From: Haplosporangium gracile
Lineage: Eukaryota > Mortierellomycota > Mortierellomycetes > Mortierellales > Mortierellaceae
Length of the DNA: 27,152 nucleotides
NCBI GenBank assembly: GCA_015499985.1
Contig: JAAAUF010000576.1
Span: 1-27,152, forward strand
Direction of reading: 5' to 3'
The position numbers were made by a program, and so were the translations under genes. A model generated the notes under the pieces. It saw nothing but the letters and a program-made list of their open reading frames with translations. It was not told where the DNA came from and did no database searches. Each line of letters starts with the position of its first letter. Position 1 is the stretch's first letter. Positions 18,723 to 27,152 of the stretch are shown piece after piece.

Positions 18723-19499
18723 TTGAACAATAAAAAGTCTTTTCCTTCCTGTTTTTGTTTTTGCTGTTCTAATGGCAGAGGTGTATGAGCTTTTGTCTGT
18801 CTCCAACACACATTTCCTTTTTTTTTGTTCTCACGCCTTGTCTCGATTGTACTTATGAAGTCTTAGACGCAGTTACCGAGCAACAACAAGGAAAAGAAAA
18901 ATGGAGTTCTGGTCAACCTTAAAACGACGACACCATTTGCTGGGCCATAATCCTGTGAAGAGAGGGAGGGAAGGAGGGGTGCTGTACGTAGATGGAACAA
19001 CGAGAACGATTGTAGATCAAGGCATGTGATTAAACGTATAATAGGGAGAGGGGAGCGTCGTTGATAAATTAAATTGATGGTCGATCGTGTTTTGCGTTTG
19101 AGACCTTGGCTGATTTATTATTAAACCAACTGAAATTTCAGGTCATTCACCATCAGTCGTTCTCTTTGATCACAAACGCGTTCCTATAAGGAGCTGGAGA
19201 AATGCATCAAGGATACCCCATTGAGAAAAATCGTCAGAACGCACTTTCCCTTGTAAAAAATCAAGGTAGCCAAGGGATTCAATGTCAACAGATGCACTAT
19301 GGTAGACTCATTGACTTCCTTTTGACTTGTGTACAGATCAGGTCCATTTCAAGTATAAAAGCGCTCGTGCTACCAATTCTATGTATCAAACTCAAAAAAA
19401 AAAAAAAAACGTTGGGAAGAAAGGAAGGAAATACTCTTGTCCGTCTCATCTCTCACCCTATAACTTCTCATCTGCCTTTTCATTTTTTTTCTTCAACAG
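18723..19499. other. Intergenic region with no recognisable gene
   Basis: This is the 3' flank of the membrane-protein gene followed by AT-rich sequence and an A tract near 19395. The open frame at 19202-19624 runs out of frame across the following exon relic and is not a gene. Sequence from 19455 to 19499 resembles the polypyrimidine end of an intron (TTCTTCAACAG) leading into the relic. Confidence 0.5.
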
Positions 19500-19718
19500 A
19501 ATCTCTTGGAATGCTTTCTCCACCATGTGCTTCTCAATTGGTTGATCAAGTCGACAAATCAAAGCAGTCGAGCACACCCATAAACCAATTTCCTTTCGCA
19601 GGCACCCAAGCGCGGGACGTTTAGCTACACTGCTCAAAAGCCGCCAAAGTGGCTTCAAAAGGAGGAAGAGCGACAGACACTCGTCGCCCTCCAATTTAAT
19701 AGTGTCACTACCTATTGA
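19500..19718 (+). pseudogene. Last-exon relic of FAD monooxygenase (C-like)
   Basis: After an intact acceptor (TTCAACAG) the sequence reads NLLECFLHHVLLNWLIKS, then SQAPKRGT and a KPPKWLQKEEE tail, matching the last exon of the family. It is 73 codons in frame with one internal TAA where the family has a Gln codon (CAG). The opening AATCTC...GAATG is closest to gene C (AATTTTACTGAG). No upstream exon is recognisable. Confidence 0.82.
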
Positions 19719-19819
19719 GGAGGCATTCAAAATAAAGTAGTTCAGAAACGACCATGTCTTGCCTCGGTGTGTAACTTTTTGTTGTTTTTTTCTTCGATGT
19801 TTTCTTTTGTCTCGCACAG

Positions 19820-20032
19820 ACGCTGTCAGATCGCACTGTCCGGTACTTCCTTCTCAGCTAGATGCCCCTGTCGTTGCAAAGAAAGCAATAAATCAAGGCA
19901 GCCGAGTACCGCCCCCAGGTTGTATTTATTCCTCAAGTACCTAAGCGCAGATCTGCTTTCGTCCTTCCTCAAGTGTCCTCAAGGCGTGTGCAGGATGAGG
20001 AGGTCAAGAAGCAGGGAGCCAGCACTCTCTAA
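19820..20032 (+). pseudogene. Last-exon relic of FAD monooxygenase (D-like)
   Basis: After acceptor CTCGCACAG the sequence reads TLSDRTVRYFLLS, a TAG, and after a second stop (TAA) AEYRPQVVFIPQVPKRR, ending DEEVKKQGASTL. This is closest to gene D (TLSERILRYFLLNWLP; VKKSSASAL). The 3' flank (TGTAGGATGTCCGGG) also matches that of gene D (TGTAGGATGCCCGTG). It is exactly 71 codons with two stops and no frameshift. Confidence 0.85.
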
Positions 20033-20975
20033 TTTTTTTTGCATGTAGGATGTCCGGGATTTCTCTCTTTCGAGATATAAACAAGATCAAAAGAAGCGCT
20101 CTCATCCCCTCATTTACTTTTGACCCGATGCAATGTTGCTCTCTCCTCCCCGGAGATCAGATACGCACAATCAGCAAATCCAAATCGTTCTACGTTTACT
20201 AGTCTCACTTCTTACCACTCTCTTGGTTATTTTAGTGTCTTACCTTAGTTTCCGATATACCAGACGGGGTTTGCGACGTCCGTTGCACCTCAAACAATGC
20301 ATTTTTTTCTACATCACCTCCTTGCTCAACTCTAGGTCCCATTCTACCTCAATCAGTTTTTTGCCCTCAGCTTCTTTTAATTCAGACGACTTCAATCTTC
20401 CTCTACTACTGCACTGCTCCCTTCGCCTCTATTTCTTTCGCTGGCAAATCTCATCCATCCCCTGTCACACACACAAAAAAATCAAAGCATACACCATGGG
20501 CGGTTCAAGTGCAGTGGCTTGACATGGAGCCAATAACAATGACACAACTACATCCGACAAATCTCTCTTCTTTCTCACCCACCATTTCTCTCTTCTGTTT
20601 GTCATCCTTTTGCCTCATTCACCATTCACAGCCTAGGCTCACAACAAACAGAATTGGTCTTTTTTTTTTCCAAGTGCTCTCTCTTTCCTTGGAAAAAAAA
20701 AAAAAACTCTCATTGTCGATATTGATATTTTTTTCATTGTCCATCCAAGATAAATAACTTCGTGTAACGCTGTTGTCGGATGGCAGGAATCAGATTAACA
20801 AACAAGAAAGTGAAGCGGATTAGAAAAAAAAGAAGAAAGCGAATCTCGGTTCGCCATCAACTCCATCCTCATTCCTCATCAGCTCTCATTCTCTTCTTCA
20901 TTCCGTCAACTTTTTCTTCTTTTTCTCTACTTTCTTTTCGACTTCTTTTTCGGACCAGCGTCATTCGATATAAAA
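20033..20975. other. Intergenic region with long pyrimidine-rich leader
   Basis: Two pyrimidine-rich leader-like tracts are present. The first (about 20290-20490) ends at an ATG at 20496 followed by GGCGGTTCAAGTGCAGTGGCT and a stop codon, possibly the broken N-terminus of another monooxygenase copy. The second (about 20850-20960) leads into gene C. I see no other coding signal. Confidence 0.45.
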
Positions 20976-23036
20976 ATGAATCACACTACAGAAGACAGGA
21001 TATCTACGCCACTTTCCTCAGCTGGCTTCAAGGGCAGCGACCTCCCCCCACTTGTGACAGACGAACCTCCCCGTGTGCTTATTGCCGGCGCTGGTCTGGC
21101 TGGCCTCTTCCTTGGTAGTCTCCTCGAGAAGGCAGGGATTCCTTACGAGATCTTTGAGCGCTCGGCGGAGACACGGCCCCTTGGTAACTATATTTTCCAA
21201 GGTCCTACCCAGCACTAAAAAGTTATTGTTCTTTCATCCCCAGCTCTTTCCACTAAGTCTTCTTCGCATACTATTTTGGGACTAGGTGCGATTATGTGTT
21301 TGGTAAGAACAGGCATGTTACTACTCCAGGCATAGTGAATGGTTTACATTGGGCTAACCTTTTGCCTTGGTTATGATTGCGTTCTCGGCATAGTCACCAA
21401 ACATTCTCCCTGCGTTTGAACAATTGGGATTATACGATGAACTCATGTCATTCTCCAAGCCAGGAGGGTTTGAGAGGTTCTACACGGACAAGCTGGAAAT
21501 CATTTCCACGAACAGGTCCCTTCGAGCCGATGTGTAAGTTACGCTTCTTCCTACGTAGTGATTCTTTTATATCATTATCGTATGGCCCTCTTCCTCATCA
21601 TCACCTTATTTTTGTTACACCAGTGTGGGGTACGACCATATTCTTTTTGCTCGCCCGGAATTGTACGACATGCTGCACAAGAAGATCCCTGCCGAAAAGA
21701 TACACATGTCAAAAAAGATCCTGTCCTTTCAGCAAAACCATGAGGGAGTCATGTTGCGATTCAGTGACAACACAACTGTTCACGGAGACATCCTTGTTGG
21801 CGCTGATGGAGCTCATAGCGCGGTCCGGCAGCATCTGTACAAGACGCTCGACAAGCAAGGAGCTTTGCCGAAGATCGACAACAAGTCCATGACTAAGGGT
21901 TACATCTCCTTGGTTGGAACTACGGATGCTTTGGATCCAGCTAAATATCCATGCTTCGCTAACCCAGACTGCGAAGTGTCCTTTGTCATCGGCGATAAAA
22001 ACACTCCTTATACCGTAGGTGTTTTCCTGCATATCTACCTTTGCAGCAATGGTACCATCCATCCACCGTCAACCTCTTCTAATCCTATATTTTTTTTTCT
22101 TTTGTACCTTCATTTTTCTTAGTGGGTCCTTTTCTCAATCCCCGGTAATAGGCTGTGCTGGAACGTCATCATCCAGCTCGGGATTGAAGAGATTGCCGAC
22201 GACCAATTCAAATCCTCAGATTGGATCCCGCAGCAGAACCAAAAGCTGCTGAATCTAATTCGCCACTTCAAGACCCCCTATGGTATTTTGGGTGACCTCT
22301 TCGATGCTACTCCGATCGAACGAATTTCCAAGGTTTACTTCGAGGACAAGTTATTTCACACCTGGACCCATGGGCGCACCATTTTAGTTGGCGATGGTAT
22401 GTACTTGATATAGAATTTAAACATCTCGTTAGTGTACACTTTGTCGTGGCCTTGCCGCTCACCAAGTTCTAAATTGCTTGTTTTTGTGTCCTTCTATTAG
22501 CGGCTCACAAAATGCTTCCAAGTACGGGAGCAGGGGCTGTCAATGCGATGCAAGACGCTGTAATTCTCGCCAACTGTCTCTATGACATCAAGCCAACAAG
22601 TTTCGCGAATATCAAGGCGGCATTGAAGGAGTACAAGGACCAACGGTTTGACCTCATCACCGAGCAGTACGCTCAATCTCATATCGCCGCCAAGTTGCAG
22701 TACGGACATGTAGGTCTTTTGTTGTTTTGTTTTGTGTGTTTGTGTCCCCGTCCCTGCAATTCTAGTGGCAGTGAAAATTAATTCAATCCACTCCTTCGCC
22801 GTTCTCATTAAATTCGTAACCAGAATTTTACTGAGCGCATCATCCGTCATGTGCTCCTGAATTGGATCCCCAGGTCGATGAAGAATAAGCAGCAGATCAA
22901 GACAGCAGAGTTCCGTCCCCAAGCTAATTTCCTTCCACAGGTACCAATGCGTGGCAAGGTCAATGTGATTACTCAGAAGCCCTCGAAGCGCGCACAGGAA
23001 GAAGGAGGGAAGAAACAACAAGTAGCCACACTTTAA
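20976..23036 (+). CDS. FAD-dependent monooxygenase, copy C (class A, PF01494-like)
   Basis: Seven exons: 20976-21183, 21286-21302, 21394-21533, 21624-22014, 22123-22396, 22501-22709 and 22824-23036, joining in frame to 483 aa. Motifs: GAGLAG at 38-43, GADGAHSAVR in exon 4, GDAAHKMLPS with GD at 342-343. The intron that follows AAHK in genes A and B is absent, so the 11-nt and 198-nt exons form one 209-nt exon. The N-terminal region (GFKGSDLPPLVT) is close to gene B, whereas exon 3 (KPGGFERFY) and the GD region are close to gene D. The tail ends PQANFLPQVPMRG and KPSKRAQEEG. AATAAA lies near 23078. All splice sites are GT-AG. Cytosolic by absence of a signal peptide; substrate unknown. Confidence 0.9.
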
Positions 23037-23411
23037 TTTAGCTACTTTAATTAGGGCGCTCTGCAGATGCAACATCAATAAACAATCCTGATCATGAACC
23101 CGCGAGCGAGCACATTGTGGTTGATTGTTAATCTCATCCCTGAAGAACAGGTATTCACAATTTGCAATACTTTGTCAAGATTCAAGGCAGACCAGTTTGC
23201 CCTTTCGATGGGACATGCGTTGGTGTAACGTTCATTCCAGGTGAGAGGGAATAACCTGTTTGTGTACCTGCACTCGTTCATTCGGCTCTTTTGTTTTTAG
23301 TTATTCTCATCCCATCTCGTCTTTAACTTCTTTCTCACTCATCATCCGCTTTTTTTTCTGCATTCACTTTCTCCATCGCCCTCATTCCGTTTCCACTTCT
23401 GTCAGACAACC
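23037..23411. other. Short intergenic region between genes C and D
   Basis: It contains the gene C polyadenylation signal (AATAAA near 23078) and a pyrimidine-rich leader (about 23280-23410) for gene D. No other gene is seen. The spacing is much shorter than between other array members. Confidence 0.55.
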
Positions 23412-25458
23412 ATGTCCGCTTCCTCCGCCAATAGTGCAAACAAGCCGCCCCATGTTATTATCTGTGGTGCGGGTCTTGCTGGGCTCTTCTTGGGCATCCT
23501 TCTCGAGAGAGCCAATATCCCTTACACTATCTATGAGCGTGCCCCTGAAGTCAAGCCACTCGGTCGGTTTTTACTCCTCTCTTTTACCTGGTGGAATACC
23601 ATATGCATGCATTAAGTGAGGAGATACCTTGGTGCATTTCATGTACGCTAACCTTGAAAGCTCTCCTTTTGCTTATGACTTCTAGGTGCCGTGATGTGTC
23701 TGGTAACAAAAACGTCCGTGTAAAAAAAAGCAAATTTGTTGTCTCACTGGCGTTGCCTAACGCCCTCCCTTTTTTTCCAATTACTCGAAAATACACGCAG
23801 TCAACCAACATCCTTGCCGCCTTCGACCAATTGGGACTATACGACGAACTCGTATCCTTCTCTAAGCCAGGAGGGTTCGAAAGGTTCTACAACGACAAAC
23901 TGGAAGAAATCTCTACAAACAGATCCTTGCGTGCCGACATGTAAGTTATTTCTCTTCCTATCCCCTCTCTCTCGTACGCTGTTGCTTATGTAACTGCTGA
24001 CCTTTTCGCGTGAAAGTACTTACTGGCCTCAACTTGTCGACAACTTTGCTAGCGTTGGTTACGATTTCATGTTGTTTTCTCGCCCTGAGCTCTACAACTT
24101 ATTGCTCAAGCACACTCCCTCGCACAAACTCCATATGGGCTCAAAGTTAATCTCATTCAACCAGGACGAAAGAGGCGTCAAGGTTCAGTTTGAGGGTGGA
24201 TCGGTTGTTGAGGGAGACATCCTTGTCGGAGCAGACGGTGCTCACAGCACTGTCCGTCAACATCTCTACAAGACTCTGAATCAACAGGGACTCCTCCCCG
24301 AGAGTGACACTCAATCGATGAACAAGGGATATATATCCTTGCTGGGAACCACAGACCCTTTGGACCCTGCCAAATACCCAGCCTTGGCTCACCCCGACGC
24401 CGAGGTCTCGTTCGTCATTGGCGATAAGAACACCCCTTATACGGTATGTATCCATATGGGTCTTGGCAACCGAGAGGAAGATCCTGATTCACTATGTCAA
24501 ATGTTCCTTCTGACACCTTCTCAACCATGAATATCCCCCTTTTATTTATTTAGTGGGTAGTTTTCACAATCCCTGGTAACAAGATAAGTTGGAACGTCAT
24601 TATCCAGCTTGGAGTCTCTTCAACCGCAGATGACCAGGCAGAGTCATCCGATTGGATCACACAAGATAACCAGAAGATGCTGAACGAAATTCGCCACTTT
24701 AAGACACCATACGGCACTATGGGCGATCTCTTTGACGCCACCCCTACCGAGCGAGTATCTAAGGTCTACTTCGAGGACAAGATGTTTGAGACATGGAACC
24801 ACGGAAGAACAGTCGTCATTGGCGATGGTAAGCATGCATTTCACATAAGTATGTCTCTCCTAAGCGGTATTGTGCTTATGCAGGGTCGCTCACACCTCTG
24901 TCACTCTCTTTATTTTTTTTTCTACTAGCGGCGCATAAGATGCTACCCAGTACAGGAGCCGGAGCAGTGAATGCTATGCAAGATGCCGTAATTCTCGCTA
25001 ACTGCATCTACGATATCATCCCCACCAACTTTGATACTGTCAAGGAAGCACTAGATGAGTTCAAGCGTCAGCGTTACGACCTTATCAAGGCCCAGTACGC
25101 CCAGACATACATTGCTGCCAAGATCCAGTACGGACACGTAAGTCCTTATCCTTTTGGCGCAGTGTGACAAAAAAAATATTCACTTTGACGCAGTGATTAA
25201 CCTTGCGTCATTTTTTGCTCGCCTTCCTTTGCACCCGCACAGACATTGTCAGAACGTATCCTCCGGTACTTCCTTTTGAATTGGCTGCCTGTATCGATGA
25301 AGCAAAAGCAGCAAGTCGAGGGTGCACAGTATCGCCCTCAGGCTGTGTTTATCCCTCAAGCGCCTAAGCGTGGTACTTGCCCAGTTCTTCCTCAGAAGCC
25401 ATCCAAGCGTGTTCAGGCCGAGGACGAGGTCAAGAAGTCATCGGCCAGTGCTCTTTAA
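23412..25458 (+). CDS. FAD-dependent monooxygenase, copy D (class A, PF01494-like)
   Basis: Seven exons: 23412-23562, 23686-23702, 23801-23940, 24053-24443, 24554-24827, 24929-25137 and 25243-25458, joining in frame to 465 aa. The N-terminus is about 19 residues shorter than in B and C, with GAGLAG already at 19-24. The DG motif is GADGAHSTVR and the GD motif GDAAHKMLPS (GD at 323-324). As in C, the intron after AAHK is missing. The first intron has an atypical donor (GTCGGT), still GT-AG. KPGGFERFY in exon 3 is shared with C, so C and D form one subtype. The tail reads YRPQAVFIPQAPKRG and ends VKKSSASAL. An AATAAA-like signal follows near 25500. Substrate unknown; in context it is the rightmost intact member of the tandem array. 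Confidence 0.9.
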
Positions 25459-25617
25459 TTTTTGTCTGTAGGATGCCCGTGTGATTTTTTAGTTACGAAA
25501 AATAAAAAACTCATTGACCTGATGAAATATTACTCCCCTCCTTTCCAGAAACATGAGAAATCAGCAATCTGGAAAACTATAAGTTTGCTCAGGTACAATC
25601 AAAGAGCGCTTGTTTGT

Positions 25618-25857
25618 CTCAGTCGAATACGTCAGGTACCCTTAAGACCTAAGAGTGTGAAAAGTGGTTTCAACAAATCGGTTCAAAAGAACAAACTCAT
25701 CGAGGACTCTGCCTACCGCTCCCAGGCGAATTTTTTTACCACAGGCACCCAAACGTGGGACAATGGATGTTGCCCCTTAGAAACCCTCGAAACGTGTTAA
25801 AAAAGAAGAAGTGAAGGCCGAGAAACGGGTGACAGGTCCTCTTAAATATATTTTTGA
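25618..25857 (+). pseudogene. Last-exon relic of FAD monooxygenase
   Basis: Downstream of gene D the sequence reads KSVQKNKLIEDSAYRSQANF, then after a one-base shift in a T run LPQAPKRGTMDVAP, a TAG, and KPSKRVKKEE, the family's conserved tail. It carries at least one frameshift and one stop. The start of the exon is poorly conserved and there is no upstream exon, so the left edge is approximate. Confidence 0.78.
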
Positions 25858-26570
25858 TTTTACTTACTGAGTACTTTTTGATAGAATAAAAAAAAAGTCC
25901 ACGGCTCTCACTTCTCCAGTCACGATGCGCCCAATTGTGTAATCCCTCGCTCAAGAATTAGATCCTGGGACACTTTTGCAAGGAAGAGGGAAAGGAGAGG
26001 AGAGAGGAAAACAGGGAGACCAGACACCTCCTTGTAGCTGCTTGCAAGTATTTACATTCCTGGTCCGCCTCAGGCACCCAAAAGAAACGCGTCCTTCGTT
26101 GCAAGCGCCCGCGCTTGTTGCTTTTTGTGTTCCCAAAAACAACACAAGCTAAAGGAAGCATCATACATCTTGAAAGTGCGGCGCGTAATTTTTTTTGGTG
26201 GTAAAATGATTACATCAAAAAAAAAGTGCGGTGTACCATTCATCCTGCCAACGTTGTATGGATGACGGAGGAGAGAAAACATAGAGGATGGCACGCTAGC
26301 ATTCAAAAAAGATGAGACCGTTTACACCAACAATGGGGGCCACATTGAAAGACATACCTCCAAGGAGCCCCCAAACCGAGAATGGAAAAAAAAGATTACG
26401 GGGTGAGAGAGAACAAACTAACAACCATGGGAAGCAGGTAGCCGGGAGCATAGGTGAAGCACGCTGAGGAACCTTGGCATCAAGGATCAAAGTAGCTGGT
26501 CTATTCTTAGCTGCCATTTCTGCAAGAGTTTCTCTTCAACGCATGATTGCTGCTTTTTCGTTCGAGCATG
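25858..26570. other. Intergenic region, possible minus-strand small ORF
   Basis: I see no firm gene. A minus-strand frame at 26517-26296 starts MAAKNRPATLILDAKVPQR with normal-looking codons but then becomes low-complexity and hydrophobic; it may be the first exon of a divergent gene or chance. A C/T-purine asymmetric tract lies near 25980-26010. Confidence 0.4.
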
Positions 26571-26578
26571 TATAAAGG
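26571..26578 (+). promoter_or_regulatory. TATA box (TATAAAGG)
   Basis: TATAAAGG lies 113 bp upstream of the ATG at 26684, leaving room for a leader of about 80 nt that is A/C-rich and free of ATG. This is the clearest TATA box in the window and supports a highly expressed small gene. Confidence 0.65.
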
Positions 26579-26683
26579 GACGATGGTGCTATCCAGAATT
26601 CTCCATCAAAAAAATAAGCAAACAGCTCTCTACTCAAGACTCAAGAAATCACTACCCCAAGCGCGATCACCACCACTACCAGC

Positions 26684-27103
26684 ATGAAGCTCTCTCTCAT
26701 CGCCTCGTTCTTGTTCCTCGCCGCTGTCGTCAATGGTGCTGACAACGACTACAGGCAAATGGGCTACGAGACTTGTGTCCACAAGACCTGCAGTGGCACG
26801 AATGTGTCCAACCTTTGCGCGCCATCCTTTGTCGGAACTTACATCCATATCAACTACCGACCAAGTAACGATAGTCTTGATGCGGCTCATGCTTCCACTT
26901 GTATCACGGCACATTTGGATGTCACCACCTTTAAAGGGCCGACTACTTCTGCCAGCTGTCTTAAGACTTTGTCCCCTCCTCCATTTCTCTCCCGCGAGCT
27001 TTCTTTAGGTCCCTTCTGCCCCCTTCCTCCCACAAGAAGCTGTTCTTTTGTATATCGTAAACGCACCCTCATCGCTCATCCATTGTCCCCGTGTCTTTCG
27101 TAG
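26684..27103 (+). CDS. Small secreted cysteine-containing protein
   Basis: An open frame of 139 aa starts with a typical signal peptide: MK, hydrophobic core LSLIASFLFLAAVV, and a likely cleavage after NGA (residue 19). The mature part has cysteines at 31, 36, 45, 73 and 92 and one potential N-glycosylation site (NDS at 62-64). A TATA box lies upstream and AATAAA at about 27126 closes the transcript. From about residue 95 the translation turns into proline/leucine-rich, leader-like sequence (LSPPPFLSRELSLGPF), so the true C-terminus may come from a short intron in this part or the protein may end differently. I do not recognise a family; a small secreted or effector-like protein is the most that can be said. 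Confidence 0.6.
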   Translation: MKLSLIASFLFLAAVVNGADNDYRQMGYETCVHKTCSGTNVSNLCAPSFVGTYIHINYRPSNDSLDAAHASTCITAHLDVTTFKGPTTSASCLKTLSPPPFLSRELSLGPFCPLPPTRSCSFVYRKRTLIAHPLSPCLS

Positions 27104-27152
27104 CATGATACCTCTATGTACTTTCAATAAACTTGACTGTTTGCCTCCAAAA

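Noticed and set aside
20133..20522. 129-codon plus-strand open frame
   Set aside because: It is translated pyrimidine-rich leader sequence with no conserved motif; only its end (ATG at 20496) may be a broken gene start.
1..27152. CRISPR arrays, tRNA genes, bacterial operon signals
   Set aside because: None seen; the gene structure is eukaryotic and no evenly spaced direct repeats or tRNA cloverleaf motifs were recognised by eye.

Overview
The window looks like nuclear DNA of a filamentous fungus. Genes have several short GT-AG introns (about 90-140 bp), long pyrimidine-rich 5' leaders and AATAAA-type sites after stop codons. The protein families (GT61 glycosyltransferase, a lineage-expanded FAD monooxygenase family, DUF5648 repeats, four-pass membrane proteins) make an early-diverging lineage such as Mortierellomycotina/Mucoromycota my best guess. 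That placement is inference, not proof.

Layout: (1) 192-2559, a three-exon type II membrane protein of glycosyltransferase family 61. (2) 2560-3980, a gene-free stretch holding a decayed 3' fragment of 28S rRNA (about 2905-3503), two abutting long palindromes (3657-3781 and 3782-3930) and a 49-bp repeat that recurs at 7614-7662. (3) 3984-14347, the first half of a tandem FAD-dependent monooxygenase array: intact gene A (4682-6904), an exon-1 relic (7014-7110), a nearly full-length pseudogene (8032-10090), a 3'-half pseudogene (10130-10944) and intact gene B (12122-14347). A and B also share their upstream flanks. (4) 14491-14980, minus strand, a frameshifted DUF5648-repeat pseudogene. (5) 16225-16755 and 18162-18722, two intronless paralogous four-transmembrane proteins. 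(6) 19500-20032, two last-exon relics of the monooxygenase family. (7) 20976-25458, intact monooxygenase genes C and D, followed by another last-exon relic (about 25618-25857). (8) 26684-27103, a small secreted cysteine-containing protein with a clear TATA box.

The four intact monooxygenases (465-487 aa) share exon structure, including a 17-nt micro-exon. All carry the three class A flavoprotein hydroxylase motifs (GxGxxG, DG, GD). They fall into two subtypes. A, B and the two large pseudogenes carry an intron just after the GD motif, leaving an 11-nt micro-exon; C and D lack that intron. With the relics, at least ten copies or remnants are visible, a clear birth-and-death gene array. I see no evidence that the neighbouring GT61 and membrane-protein genes form one pathway with the monooxygenases.

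The most unusual items are the mutated 28S rRNA fragment far from any rDNA unit, the pair of abutting long palindromes beside it, the near-identical 49-bp repeat, and the micro-exon/intron dichotomy of the monooxygenase array.
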